Part shown: piece by piece, positions 23,403 through 34,824 of the stretch
How the letters are laid out: each line of letters opens with the position of its first letter
Numbering within the stretch: position 1 is the first letter of the stretch
NCBI GenBank assembly: GCA_013407085.1
Contig: JACCGJ010001468.1
Coordinates: 18,566 to 82,565 of the forward strand
Length of the DNA stretch: 64,000 bases
Reading direction: 5' to 3'
Source: Atriophallophorus winterbourni
Lineage: Eukaryota > Platyhelminthes > Trematoda > Plagiorchiida > Microphallidae
The notes under the pieces: model-generated
The model's database searches: none
What the model saw: only the letters and a program-made list of their open reading frames with translations
What the model was told of the DNA's origin: nothing
Made by a program: the position numbers and the translations under genes

Positions 23403-24639
23403 ACTCCCTGCCCATTTATTTTTTTCTCGCTGCCGGTGTCGGTGATAAATGTGATTAGCCCTCATGTATTTTAGATTATCTTGTCGGAAGCATCTCTTGA
23501 TTTATTTTATCTCTTACTTTATTCAGGCACACTTTTCTTTTATTCAAGTGCCTGTAGTTCGTCGTTCTGTTCTGTATACTTTTGACGTGATTTTTGACCA
23601 ATCGTTCGTTTGATTTATATTTCAAGAGCTGCATTTGCATTAATTATTTCCGTTGCCAGGTTACAACGAACGCTCAACAACTATATTATTTCAGTCATGC
23701 GTTTACCAGATTTCTCTTGTTTGTACATAGACACATCTATTGGCTGTAAAGTTTATCATTAAATCCTTTTTCATTACGTTTTGCTGACTTTTTATCTGCT
23801 CAATTGTTCGCACTATATTTTGATTTGTTTGCGGGCCTGTTGTATGTGTTAACTTATGGGATAGATCGTTGCTTATCACACTAGTTATCAAGTAAATTTT
23901 TAGGACATATGGATTCACGGTCTTCATTAATGTCTTGTATCAAGCCAGCCCATGCACATCGTTCAGGGGCGAGGTCGCTTCAGATTGTTATCCATTCACG
24001 TCACCACTTTCGAACGTCGTCGACGGTACGCCCTCCCAAGGCATGCACGACCTCTTTCACCGTTTAAAACCTAATGTTCACTTGACACCATAGCCATTTA
24101 CTGGCGTGTTCAAGGTAGATGGTGAGTATCGTGTGTGCTCAGTTTATCTTACGATGGGTGTAGCCAAACTATTGTAGTTATATTTCTTGTATGTAAACAG
24201 AAAGCAAATTTTTTCAGCTACATCGCGTCGCAATGGCAGCGAAATACTCTGTCATTTTATTAAACCCATAGTCGAACGTCTTTAATCATTGGTTATCTTT
24301 TGACCTTAGTGACCATGTCCGTAAGGCAATGCTGGGCGAATCGCTGTTTTACTAAACAAGTATTTTATTTATTTTATTTTTGAGACCGGCTTTGTTTGGC
24401 ATAGACTCTATGCATATTTTAGTTTTACTCGTGTTAAAGTACTTATCATCCTGATAGGGCTCCACGAGCCTTTCTCCCATCAGCTTAATACGGCACGAAT
24501 TGGTACCTTTATCATGGGGTTAACGATGCAGCATATTAAAACCTTTGTTTGTGGGTAATTGCTCATTTTTGTTCAAATTGTGCTTTGTAAAAGTTCCTCG
24601 ACATCTATAAACTGATTTGTTTGGTTGACCTCATGTACT
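23403..24639. other. KMT2 3' flank / intergenic
   Basis: No gene seen. A possible weak polyadenylation signal (ATTAAA, about 23758) lies some 360 bp after the KMT2 stop. The minus frames at 23241-23465 and 23703-23927 have no domain. Confidence 0.4.
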
Positions 24640-24770
24640 GATTAACCTGATTCGTTATTAAGGCTCAATGAACCTAATCTTACTGTGTCCACCTTACGAC
24701 GCCAAACAGCCAGAAACCGGTAGTGGAGTGTAATTTCTGGGGATGTGTGCAACACATCACTTTGATTCTT
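24640..24770 (+). mobile_element. family B (retrozyme-like) fragment
   Basis: The segment from the AAGGCTCAATGAACC block through the ribozyme to the ACACATCAC end matches the copy at 48480-48590 base for base over most of its length. It lies between KMT2 and RNPS1. Confidence 0.75.
24687..24728 (+). ncRNA. hammerhead ribozyme motif (core mutated)
   Basis: GAAA (24713-24716), stem III ACC/GGT and the GTA triplet (24720-24722) are intact. Stem I pairs GTCCAC with GTGGAG, with one mismatch. The first core strand is CTTACGA instead of CTGANGA, so activity is doubtful. Confidence 0.6.
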
Positions 24771-24969
24771 TATTGTTTCCCGTGTGAAGATCATACCGTA
24801 AAGTGTCTTACCTGTCGTATATCAGTGCAGCGCAGTGTTCAGTCTTGACGGTGTATGTTTCATAATTTTATGCTTTTCGCCATCGAGTGTTTGCGTGATT
24901 CGCTAAATTACCATCAAAAATATCTGATTTTAAAACGGTCATTCAGCCTTGAAATTTTTCAGCTTACCG

Positions 24970-25255
24970 ATGCCCGACTTAAATGGTGGACGCAATTCTA
25001 AAACCGATTCCCTGAAGAAACTCGATAACTCCTCTAAGAGCAAACAACCTTCGTTGAAGTCCGGAGATAAACGAAAACCGGAACGTAGTGCGAATCGAAG
25101 TCCCGTGAAACGGCGTGCTCCCCAACGTACACGCTCTTCCTCATCGGATACATCCGGGTCGGACAGTTCTTCGAGTTCGGGCTCGTCCGATTCTTCAGCT
25201 TCCTCATCCTCTCGTTCCTCCAGTGAATCCCCCAAGAAAGCTGTCCAGGCAAAAC
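24970..25255 (+). CDS. RNPS1: RNPS1 exon 1 (start codon, Ser-rich tract)
   Basis: A pyrimidine tract and AG end at 24962, the ATG is at 24970, and the donor is GTGAGA after 25255, splitting a codon after its first base. Residues 1-95 include the Ser-rich tract. The 7-nt leader between acceptor and ATG suggests either a 5'UTR intron or a spliced-leader addition site. Confidence 0.85.
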
Positions 25256-28200
25256 GTGAGAATCATGCCAGTTTTGTTCTCGATCGATATTGCTGTTATT
25301 ATATTGCAAGGCCATCATTTGCCTAATTACAGGCATATGATAACTACAACCATCATTACCAGTTACCTTAGTACTTTTAAATGTTACATTATCTTTGTAT
25401 CACAAGGCTAATCATGATTCCTCACAGACAATTTTTAACCTCAACGAGCGATTTCTTTGGCGCTTCTATTTCACTATAGTTACTATCAACTATCACTACC
25501 ATTTCCTGTTCTTTTTTCTTCCTCATAACTGTCTAGGCCTGGGCAACCTGACAGGTATGGTATGGTATGAAGCCTGATGCAGGCAAAGTGACGCACAGTC
25601 AGAGACTGCTCGTGGGCTAAGATACTGTCAGGTTGCCCAGGCCTAGACAGATATAAAGAAGAAAAAGAACAGAAAATGGTGTTGAGACTCCAGCGTGTTT
25701 CAGCATGCAGCCCACTACCGATGGCCAATCAATTTAGCACGGTGTTAGCCGCACAACACAAAGTACTGCACGATTGCACATCTGTGCACACACGATTGCA
25801 CATCCGTGCAACCTGACAGTATCTTCGCCCACGTGCAGTCTCTGACTGTGCCGCACTTTGCCTGATCAGGCTTGTGCTCTCATACCATACCATATAGTTA
25901 TTATCATACCGCATGTATCATGGAGCAATAAACCGAAAAGGAATTCGTTAGTCATATTGTAGCGGAAATGTGTCAGGTCGATGATTGCCAAAATGCGTTT
26001 CTCACCCAGATGTATATTGCATCACATTTTACCCTCTCATCCAACGCTGGCCACCAATTCAACCTAATCGCACGACGCAAGAGAACGTCAGTTTGCCAAA
26101 CGTTCATTACACACACACATTACAAAGAACAGCACAGCTATCTATTATTGGCAACTATCGTACCCACCTAAGAAGTCTCCCATATGTTTGTGCCGGTTGC
26201 CAGGTTGATCAAAATTGTCAAGCGATTTCTGGCTAACTGGTTTCGTTCAAGCTCTCGCCTTGTTTGGCTTGTGAGACCGACCTTTCCGAATTGCATGTCG
26301 TTTAGTGGCTATCCTTTGAGTTTTTCATAACCCAAATTCTCTTCTTTGTTTGCGATTGTTGTCGGAAAGCACCTTTCTGTGGGTCTTTCGCAGGTGCACT
26401 TGGCACAGTAGAACACAAGTCCCACATCAGCTTATATGCCAAATAATATGTGATAAAAACGATCGACAGATTAATTACGAAAGAACTGAATACTATATTT
26501 TCATTTGATTCCGTTTCATACGGTTTCGTAATTATGTTATTTCGCCATTATATAAAACCAATATGTTTTCAATTATCGGTGGATTAACATGCGCCGTGTT
26601 TTCTCATGCCGTGTTTATTTAGCGACGAAGAAACCGGAGACTCCTAAAGTCACACAAAGTCGAACTGAAAAATCCAAAACTGAATCCCAACCGGCTCACT
26701 CTGCGAAGCTTAGCGATAACCGGTCCAATCGAGAACCAACAAAAAAGTTGATTGATGACAGCTCAAAATCCAACACCGCGCCACGAATCGATAACAGGGA
26801 TACTTCTGGTACAGTCGTTGAAGACGCGGCAAGTGCAGTGCCGCGACCAGTAAAGTCTTCTGTTGATGACGCGGTTGAGAAAACAGATACCGGGAAGACG
26901 CAACCGGTTTCTAAAGCTCCATCCAAGCCTTCCAAACCCAGTGCGGTTGAAATCGATAAAAATGCCAAAGAACGCAGCAGATCTCCCGCTGCGATTCCAC
27001 CGTTCACTCGTGTGTTGGTGGAAAAGTTGACACGCAACGTGAACAAGGTAATCCACCGCGCCGATTCACTTTATTCTGGAGTCTTTTCGATGTTTACGGT
27101 AGCTTTCACATTGTTTTAAAAGAAATTTCAATCCTTTTTTAACATATCCACAGTTTATCCAGAAACGTTGATCCTTTTTAAGTATCTGTGCTGTTTCTCT
27201 TGTGTTGGATTTGTAAACGCTGACTGTTAGAATTTATGTGTTCCGGTCTATGAAATTGCCCAGGCCCATAGTAAAAGCAACGCGATGGAGCCTTGCAGTG
27301 GGACGTGTCACAACGCATGACTGGCTGTGATTATTGTAGATTACTGTGTTAATTCGCCACAACACATGTTTTGTGTAACTCCGGTATTTTCGCTTTACGT
27401 GCTACTAAAATTACTAACAGCCATGTTGACTACTACTTAAATCCCATGCATAACTCAGACGGAATGTTTTCTGTCCACGATGTTTGGTGGTCAAATAGCA
27501 AAAACCTCCTGGTATAAACGTTCAATGTTTGTTGTGCACTAGGATGTCTGTGCGTAGTTTATCGTGACGATTTTCGTTTAGTGGTATATAGCTATTTATT
27601 TGTTTATCAAATATGTGGCGAAACCAAGTTATGGTAATTGCAGTGATGCCGGAAGAGATATTTGGAGTCCTAACTTGAAACGCCTCATGGCTATCATCAA
27701 CCACCTGTTTCTTTTGTTGGCATTCACGAACCGTCAGTTGTTAATTTAGCATACGAGTTCCTCGTTAGTTAGAGACTGAATTCTTGCCGTAACTCTTGAT
27801 CGTTAAACCGACGAAAATCGTTCTTGGCCGACTTTGATGCAGTTTCGCACATCATGTTCATCCTGGCACGTACGAAAGAAACTCCTTCAAATGGGCTAAC
27901 CATCCAGCTTCAAAGCCTATTCGATTTAAAAATCATGGTATAAATTGGCTTGCTAAAAACGCCCATAGTTATTCGTCTATGCAGGCTTGTGTTTCATTAT
28001 GTTTTGCTGAACAAAAATCTATGGCGGACAAATAAAATTCTCATTTACTGTTGTTTAAATTGGGATGAAAATCGCGTTTGTTCAGTCAAGCATTTGATTG
28101 CTACTTTAACGTGCCGGTGAAATGAGGTGACTTTGGTTTACGCTGAAATATCTGCCTTAATCTCTATTACGAAACTGTCTGGGCTTGGGTAACTTGGTCC

Positions 28201-31200
28201 TATATCAGCCCAAATGCAGTCTATGTCTGCGTGGCGATTTGCTTAACTCTCGATTTGCTCTTTCTTACATACATTACATGAAAATTTTTAGGGTGTCACG
28301 CTATAAGTTTCGGATTTCGTCTGTATGAACACGCGTTTGATAAATTAAAACCACTTTCTAAAATGCTCATTTGCATGCATTTATATCACACCCACCCACA
28401 CCCCACGATCGGTTTCGTGCTGTTTGTATTCATCAGGTAGGGACAGTAGGATCAGGATCCGCATGCAATTGAACAGTAGAAGAATGGTAAACAAGTTGCG
28501 CTTATATGCCACTGTTAGATAAGGTTGGTCTGATATGGTACGAAAGCACACGTCTGATCCAGGCAAAGTGCCGCACAGTCAGAGCCTGCACGTAGGCTAA
28601 GATACTATCAGGTTTCCCAGGCCTAGACAGATATGAGGGGGAGAATAGAAATAGAAATGGTAGTGAGACTCCATTGTCTTTCATCATGCAGCTCATTACC
28701 ATTGGCCTATCAATTTTGCTCGATGTTAGGCGCACAGCACAGAAATGTTGCACGATTGCACATCCGTGCGGGTTGGTACGCCCACACTCAACTAGATCGG
28801 GTTTAAACGCAGGTTTCAAGCGCATGCGGATCCTGCTTCTACTATAACCACTTTCTGTTTGTAAATCTGGTTGTTGCCGTTTCGATTCTTTACATGCTTT
28901 CTTAAATTCGTGTAGTCTAAGTGCATCCCACACCACACAGTTTATTAGTATGCCTAAAGTATTTTCTTTCTTTGCCGACTTCAGCTGATAAACTACCTTC
29001 GCTTTTTCGGTACCGTCAATTTTCAAAGCAGCCTGCTCACGTCATTACTCATTCATTCCCTTTGGCACACCCACTGGCGTGTGATTTCAAACGTTTATCT
29101 AAACCACTTTATCACATATATTCGTTTCATTTTAAATCCAAATTCATTCGTTATCAATCAGGCGCATATTACGGAGATCTTCTCAGTTTGGGGTGAAATA
29201 TCCAACGTGGAGATGCCGCCCGATCGATTACATCCTGAGTTTAGCCGATGTTACGCCTATATCACGTATGCCGACCCGAAATGCGCGTCCGATGCGGTGA
29301 ACTTTATGAACGGTGGCCAAATAGACGGTGAAGTCATTCGAGTGACCGAAGTTTTCTCCAGACCTAGTACTTCTGCACGCGCGGGTGGAGATACCGCGGA
29401 AACATCTCATCACAGGTATCACCATTTGTAATGTGGATCCAAATATTTCTAAATATGCACATCATGTTTCATGGACACATGTTATGGGGAGTTAGTTCGT
29501 GTGCGCTCAAGTCCATTTTAGACATGATATTATGCAGTCCTTCTGACTCCCTCTGACAACGCGGGGCTACGTTAACTACCAAATGGTATCAAGACCTCAC
29601 GGCAATGTCATCACTAACATACTTCCTCTGTGAAATGTGGAAACCCAACGTTATCGCACTTCGCACGGTCTATTCTTGGTTCTTTCATACCCCAGTGTTC
29701 CTTGGTACTGATGGTACTGTCCATGTTCATTCGCTTGTTTCTGCGGTCCCATTGATTTACGGGCCGTTGTTTGCAGCAGATTATTGATAAACCAGCAATC
29801 TCGCCATTTCAAATTTACAAGCTAAACTTATTTTCACATATCAAAGCAATTAAAAAAGTTTTTTCGTACCACACAAACTTAAAATATTAAGGCTTTCGTT
29901 TCCACGAAACATCTGCGAGAGACTATTTTCGAAACTAAACCTTTCCTTGCGTTCAGTAAACAACCAGAACTTTCAATTATTTGCTGCATCTCACCTCTTT
30001 TGACTTTAGCCATTCTTATGATTTTATTTTATAGTTTCGGTGTAGTAAACACTTTTTAATTAACCTCCTACCAGACAATGGGTAAAAATTACGTGTAACA
30101 TTACATATGCATTGCTTTGGGTTTACCCTTTTTCCCGCCTCCTTAGACTCCATGATCTTTCCGTGTTTTTGCTTTAGTCATGTAAATTTAGCTATTTGAG
30201 TTTCAGATAAGTTCTTTGAGATAGTTTGGGTCAACTGATCTTCACACTCGCCTTCAATTAGTCCCGGTGTGATAAAGTAGATTAAAAATTGGTTCTTTCC
30301 GATTCAACTAAGTTGTGCGACTCTAGACAGAAGTGAATAAGTTACTTACCGCCAATCGAGATCCGACTGATGTCAGTCTCTATTAAATTGTTCTGTGTTT
30401 TTTCAGCCATGGCGGGAGTTGAATGAACTTTCAGTAGCATTAATGTCAACATTATGCTTCTGGTTTACAGGAATTTCTTATCCATATTCGATTCAATGAT
30501 CTTGCAGCATAGTTATGATGTTACGTATTCCACAACCTTTGCAGAGATCGTGTTCCCACTAGACGAGAACCGGAGAAACCTAGTGACTCGAACCGTGACC
30601 GCAAGCCCGAAGCGGCACCGGTGTCTCATCGCCGTACGGCTGACTCATCTGAACGTCCACGTGACCGCGAACGACCTGGCGCTGACATGGATCGTCGAAA
30701 AGAAATGCAAGATCGACGTGAGCGCGAACGGGAACGTGAACGCCAGCGGGATCGATCGCGCGACTTGGACAGGCCTCGTCGGGCGAGACGCGGTAGTAGT
30801 GGGAGCCCTTTTGCAGGTCGAATGGCACCGTCGGCTCGACAACGTTCGCCGATTAGTAGCTCGCGCTATCGCCGAACAAGTACGTTTTCATTCAAACTTT
30901 ATTCATTGCGTCGAACGTTTCCCATATGTTTCGGATACTCTACCTTATCGTTTAGGCCCTGCAAATGCGAGACCAATGCCAGCTCGCCGTGGTAGGTCTC
31001 GAAGTCCGAAAGATTTGAAACCGAAGCAAACCGGTCGTTCAAGTGGTGGTGGTGGTGGTGCTAAGCCCCCAGTTGGTCGTCGTGGAAGGAATGTTACCCG
31101 CTCGTCGTCAACTTCTTCCTCCGCTTCTGGTACTTCGAATTCGTCCTCTTCAAGTTCCAGATCCGGTTCGAGTTCCTCTTCGTCGAGTTCAAGCTCCTCA

Positions 31201-31215
31201 CGCTCCCACACCTGA
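24970..31215 (+). CDS. RNPS1: RNPS1 homologue (RNA-binding protein with serine-rich domain), 5 exons, 519 aa
   Basis: RNPS1 is a nuclear SR-like protein that promotes splicing and is part of the exon-junction-complex ASAP/PSAP modules. Exons: 24970-25255, 26623-27047, 29162-29415, 30545-30879 and 30956-31215; total 1560 nt, phases 1, 0, 2, 1, all with GT-AG borders. Layout: Ser-rich N-terminal tract (about 45-80); Lys/Pro/Ser linker; RRM (about 225-300) with L-T-R-N-V-N-K, R-C-Y-A-Y-I-T-Y and N-G-G-Q-I-D-G, matching the RNPS1 RRM closely; Arg/Asp/Glu-rich segment (325-400) with an R-E-R-E run; Gly-rich patch; C-terminal Ser tract with few Arg. Human RNPS1 is about 305 aa, so the linkers are expanded here. 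The start at 24970 is chosen because an AG acceptor sits just 7 nt upstream. Introns 1 and 2 carry family A and B repeats. Confidence 0.9.
25482..25893 (-). mobile_element. family A copy split by a younger family A insertion (25482-25554 and 25808-25893)
   Basis: The two parts are consecutive segments of one minus-oriented copy, sharing only the 12-bp duplicated target between them. The right part ends in the CATACCATACC terminal run. Confidence 0.85.
25555..25807 (+). mobile_element. family A repeat, complete copy with 12-bp target-site duplication
   Basis: This 253-bp insertion is bounded by perfect direct repeats GCAACCTGACAG at 25543-25554 and 25808-25819. It begins with a GGTAT-type tandem run (GTATGGTATGGTATG), then GCCTGATGCAGGC, then the CAGTCAGAGACTG hairpin, and ends with CACATCCGT. 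It defines the ends of the family. No protein is encoded. Confidence 0.9.
26623..27047 (+). CDS. RNPS1: RNPS1 exon 2 (linker and start of RRM)
   Basis: Acceptor TTATTTAG ends at 26622 and the donor GTAATC starts at 27048, at a codon boundary. It encodes residues 97-237 and ends inside the RRM at the L-T-R-N-V-N-K segment. Confidence 0.88.
28170..28262 (-). mobile_element. family A fragment, strongly diverged
   Basis: Weak but collinear match to the hairpin end (GTCTGGGCTTGGGTAACTTGG and following). Confidence 0.45.
28380..28529 (-). mobile_element. family B (retrozyme-like) copy in RNPS1 intron 2, interrupted by family A
   Basis: The ribozyme is followed upstream (higher coordinates) by body sequence GCTTATATGCCACTGTTA shared with the 11.6-12.2 kb array. 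A family A element then interrupts it at 28530, flanked by GGTTGGT duplications. Confidence 0.7.
28401..28442 (-). ncRNA. hammerhead ribozyme motif with intact core
   Basis: CTGATGA (28430-28436), GAAA (28413-28416) and an ATC cleavage triplet (28407-28409) are all present. Stem I pairs CCCTAC with GTGGGG (six pairs, one G-T). Stem II is weakened and stem III has one mismatch. It is antisense to RNPS1 intron 2. Confidence 0.65.
28530..28770 (+). mobile_element. family A repeat with 7-bp target-site duplication
   Basis: Bounded by GGTTGGT at 28523-28529 and 28771-28777. Full-length and collinear with the 25.6-kb copy. It inserted into a family B copy. Confidence 0.8.
29162..29415 (+). CDS. 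RNPS1: RNPS1 exon 3 (most of the RRM)
   Basis: Acceptor ATCAATCAG ends at 29161 and the donor GTATCA follows 29415. It begins A-H-I-T-E-I-F, continuing the RRM exactly where exon 2 stops, and contains the R-C-Y-A-Y-I-T-Y RNP1 segment and N-G-G-Q-I-D-G. Confidence 0.9.
30545..31215 (+). CDS. RNPS1: RNPS1 exons 4 and 5 (30545-30879 and 30956-31215)
   Basis: Exon 4 is rich in R-D-R-E and R-E-R-E dipeptides; its donor is GTACGT. A 76-nt intron follows. Exon 5 starts after CGTTTAG and ends with a Ser-rich tail, stop at 31213-31215. The long frame running straight through this intron from 30454 is in another phase upstream and is not the gene. Confidence 0.85.
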
Positions 31216-31273
31216 GCAGGTTTGCATTTGGATTGCGAATCACGGCGTGTTGTTGTATTGTTTTATGCTACTC

Positions 31274-31279
31274 AATAAA
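31274..31279 (+). terminator. RNPS1 polyadenylation signal AATAAA
   Basis: Canonical hexamer 58 bp after the RNPS1 stop codon, followed by T-rich sequence. Confidence 0.75.
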
Positions 31280-31467
31280 AGTATTCCTGTCATTGTTTTT
31301 TTGTTTTTCCAGCCCTACAACTGCAAAATACGACCACTTACCAGGTTTTTATTTTTTCTACACGAGCTGAAATATTCCATTGGATTCGTATACCTATCTA
31401 ATACTGAATTCTAGTCGATGAGATGTTTTTAAATGTACCCAAACCTTGACAAGTATAAGAAAACGAA

Positions 31468-31512
31468 AATGGCAGTTAATGATTGATGGCAAATCAGTTT
31501 AGCACATGTAAT
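31468..31512 (+). mobile_element. family A fragment (central part)
   Basis: GATGGCAAATCAGTTTAGCAC matches the central block of the family (ATGGCCAATCAATTTAGCAC). Confidence 0.5.
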
Positions 31513-31546
31513 CAATTTTCCTATGGTCTCACATCTCTAAATGATT

Positions 31547-32083
31547 TTAACCATTACAATTATGATTACTCGAAAGAGTTGTGGACTTTTGCATTCGCTT
31601 CATAGTTATTACGTCAGCGTAGACACACTGAATTAAAGTGACGGCCATGTTGTGCCTTCTACAGCTCAGCTCTCGGGATAATTGGGGACTTAGCTTGACT
31701 TCAGTTGCAAATAAAAATGGTCTTTTAATTGCAATCGATTGTGTACCGTAATTGACCATCTCGCCAACAGCGTTGCGCGGAGGATTATCACCATTCCTTG
31801 GGTTTATGCTTTGTTTCTGCTTTGGCTCTCGTCCGATTTCAATCCTCATTAGCAATCTGTAGCACATTGTTAAATGTGGTTCTTTCAAAGAATTTGGTCC
31901 CAATGTTGTCTTCGTTTTGAGAATATGCTCATAGATCAAAAATGCTCTAACGCCGCGCGTTTCATATATCTTATGCCAACCAAGTCCAACTGATCTACAT
32001 GTGTGGTCCTGTGTGACCATCAAAATTGACTTATGACAGTCATCGGCCAATGTGCTTAGGATCGTCAATTCGTAATCATTCAA
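31547..32083 (-). CDS. unrecognised 178-codon open frame
   Basis: The longest frame in this stretch that I cannot attribute to a family. It has no signal peptide, membrane segment or zinc motif and its composition is unremarkable. It may be decayed retroelement sequence or chance: a frame this long is improbable but not excluded in 64 kb. No acceptor or donor clearly frames it. Confidence 0.2.
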   Translation of the reverse strand: MNDYELTILSTLADDCHKSILMVTQDHTCRSVGLGWHKIYETRGVRAFLIYEHILKTKTTLGPNSLKEPHLTMCYRLLMRIEIGREPKQKQSINPRNGDNPPRNAVGEMVNYGTQSIAIKRPFLFATEVKLSPQLSRELSCRRHNMAVTLIQCVYADVITMKRMQKSTTLSSNHNCNG

Positions 32084-32714
32084 GTTTGCGTTTGTCCGGC
32101 CAGCGTAAACGCTCGTGACTCTGAATCACAAAAATGTTGGTGTGAAAATGAAGTTGCATTTTCCTTACCAAAGACCTTTTGGTGTTAGACTTGATTGTTC
32201 TACGCCTTCTTATCGTGGACCAGACATTTGTGTAGTTTGCTACGTATTGGCCAATTAGAAACCGGTATTATTGCGGAGAGAATAGGTGTCGAGATAAAGG
32301 TACACTTAAGTTTAGAAACAGGGCTATGTTGTTTTATGCGTTCTGTTCAAAAATAACTTGCATTAGTAACATGCTGGTCTCAATCATGATTCTATCTATC
32401 GGATATATCATTGATATGCTCAGCCTTAAACATGTCAAGGCTGACTTCTTTGCATAATTAATTAATTCTTTTGTTGCGTTATCAGACATTAGAGTAAAAG
32501 CATTTTATTGAAATACACAGCATCTTGGTTCGTCAGGTGCATTGCAATTTTTATTAAAACACTTTGTTTAGTATGTGCACTGCCATGTTGGGTTCTTGCT
32601 GTTTACACATCCGAATAGAATGTTTCTTATCAGGATTACTAATATAGCCTTATCAAAGTCCAATTACTCCGATACCACCGAGGATGGAAAATGGTGTGCA
32701 ACAATGTGTAAAAC
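32084..32714. other. no gene recognised
   Basis: AT-rich; contains GAAACCGGTATTATTG at about 32260, which superficially resembles family B but lacks the ribozyme core. Confidence 0.4.
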
Positions 32715-33850
32715 AGCATTCGTCAAGATTCAAGATTTATGGTGAAAAAAGCAAATAGCTGTAAAATACTATAGGATATATGTGTGAAAGTTAAGCAAAT
32801 CGTTACTTTAATGCTTGCCTCCATGTACGTCAAGGAAGGAGCAAAAGTAATTCCAATTGTGATATGGAGAGTGGAAGTTTCCACCGGAAATATATGATTG
32901 GTATATTTGTTTTTCCAGGTATGTGTGTAAGAAGTAATCACTATGAGATTTCAGTAAACTGGGCCCAACGCAATATTATTCAACTTAAAAGATCGTAACG
33001 TTTGTCTGAGTATCAATTTCTGGCGGTAAGCTGTTCCACAAAAAGCATGCATACTGCGTAAAAGTTGCGGCGAAAGTTTAATCTGGAATGTTGGATTTGA
33101 TGACCCAGGTTGTGACTGCGGGCCGGGAGCTTGGAACCAATTGTAAAAAGGCGTCTGAGTTGGTAAGACCTCGTATGGATAATTCCGTATGTCAGGATTA
33201 GGTCAGCTGGAATGCGTCTGCACTCCACTGTGCACAATCCAAGTCTAGTCAGTCGCTGCTTATGCAATCCATTAACTATTTTGGTTACCTTATGAGGTTG
33301 CCTTTCGAGGAGCGATATGACTTTTTACATGCATGGTATCCAATCTTGTACTGTATAGTCCATAGTAAGTAGGTATTGGGTATATTTGACAATGAGTGCG
33401 GTGGATAACGTCCGAAAATTCGTCTGAGTAAGCCGAGTACGCTGCATGCGCACTTGTAAATAGCCTCGCACTGCAAACTGTTTTGCACAGTTCCGCACAC
33501 CCAGATACCGAGATCTCTGATATACACCACTCAACCGTGTGACTGCCAAGTATGTATGAGAAAGGTAAGGGTTTCCCGGCTTGCAACATTTGGCACTTAC
33601 GCAAGTTGAAGGGCAGCTTGTATTTGATTAACCACTGGTGCCGCTCATTTAAATTTGCGTGTAAAACTAGGAAATCCTCAAATGTGTACATCGTCGGCGA
33701 AAACAAGTTTTCATCGCACCAGATTCGTAGATTGTTTATAAATATTAAGAACAGTATTGGACCTAGTACTGAACCTTGTGGGACACCGCTCGTGGCATCA
33801 ATAATACGGGAAATTTCGCCATCTACCCTGACTTTCGCTTTGCGTTCAGA
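32715..33850 (-). pseudogene. CR1-like retrotransposon, 5'-truncated, with 3' end
   Basis: Minus strand from about 33810: G-P-I-L-F-L-I-F-I-N-N-L before the catalytic loop, then K-L-P-F-N-L-R-K-C (33706 frame), then the C-terminal H-S-R-L-N-F-R-R block (33267-33013). The frame shifts several times. The 3' end at about 32725 carries the GATTCAAG-type terminal sequence shared with the copy at 39.85 kb. Confidence 0.75.
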
Positions 33851-33875
33851 CAGGCCAACTGCGAGAGCCAGTTAG

Positions 33876-33969
33876 TATTTATATATATATATATATCTAT
33901 ATATTATATATATATATATATAATATATATATTATATGTGTGTGTTTGTGTGTGTGTGTGTGTGTGTTT
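33876..33969. repeat. AT and GT microsatellite
   Basis: A TA-rich run with TATAATATAT interruptions passes into a (GT)n run at 33936-33967. Confidence 0.9.
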
Positions 33970-34800
33970 AAACAGGCATGTATGGAATTCTTTTCGTCTA
34001 GTGCTAGCGTCCAGTCGTTTAAAGTCATGAGCAAGTTAGACAAACATGAACGTGGTTTTTCTAAATCCATGTATCTGAGAAAGAATTTCATGACTCTTGA
34101 GGTGCCTGATAAGACTTTCACAAACCAAGCGTTCCACTACTTTAGAAACAACTAAAAAATCGCCTATTTTTCAATTTCCAAAAGTGTCATGTCAAACCTT
34201 GTAAAATATGCGGAGTTTCAGTATTTTCTTGGTACGCAGCCTCTCGTGGACCATGGAACAAAAGGGCTTGGGTGTGTTAATAAGCAACACCCTAGGGATA
34301 TCGAGCCACTGTAACTCCGTCTATCGCAAAACATCATAGAAATTATCACTCCTAAAGAAACTTTTCGGTAGGTTCTCAAAACAGACAATTCCCTGCACGG
34401 CAATGCTTCTGCTTGCGTGTCTGAGACAGCCTTAAATCTGCTTAGTCAGATTGCGCTAGCGTTATTTTCCTGTGTACTCGCCAAGTATGTCTGACGAAGT
34501 CTCATTGCATTGGTTAGATAAGTGAGTTTCATGGGAGGTGGTCCATCACCTTTGTAATTTGATGACCGGAGTTTCCTGGATGTACTCACAATAACACTCC
34601 CGCGCTCCTATCATTTCTGCTATGTAGAGCCACTGTTTGTAGTCATATTGTGGTGGTCGTCGCTATAAGCATAGTCTTAAGCAGAACGCTTATGAGAGTA
34701 ATTTATAAAAAGGACGGACACCTCATTTAATGCTGATGCACCTCCAGAAATAGCAGCAAACCACATTTAAAAAATAAATGCAAAACTATGGCGTCTAGAT
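33970..34800. other. no gene recognised
   Basis: Frames up to 71 codons only. No repeat was matched, although 34240-34330 (GGTGTGTTAATAAGCAACACCC) contains a short inverted repeat. Confidence 0.4.
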
Positions 34801-34824
34801 ACACACAAATAGTCCTGAAATTAA

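Noticed and set aside
24949..24969. ATG at 24949 as RNPS1 start
   Set aside because: The stretch from 24949 includes a pyrimidine tract and AG acceptor immediately before the better ATG at 24970.
30454..30955. 253-codon frame from 30454 as a gene
   Set aside because: Its first part lies in a different phase from RNPS1 exon 4 and reads through an intron; only its last 87 codons (exon 5) are real.
32240..32290. GAAACCGGTATTATTG as another hammerhead
   Set aside because: The CTGANGA strand and matching stem I arms are absent.
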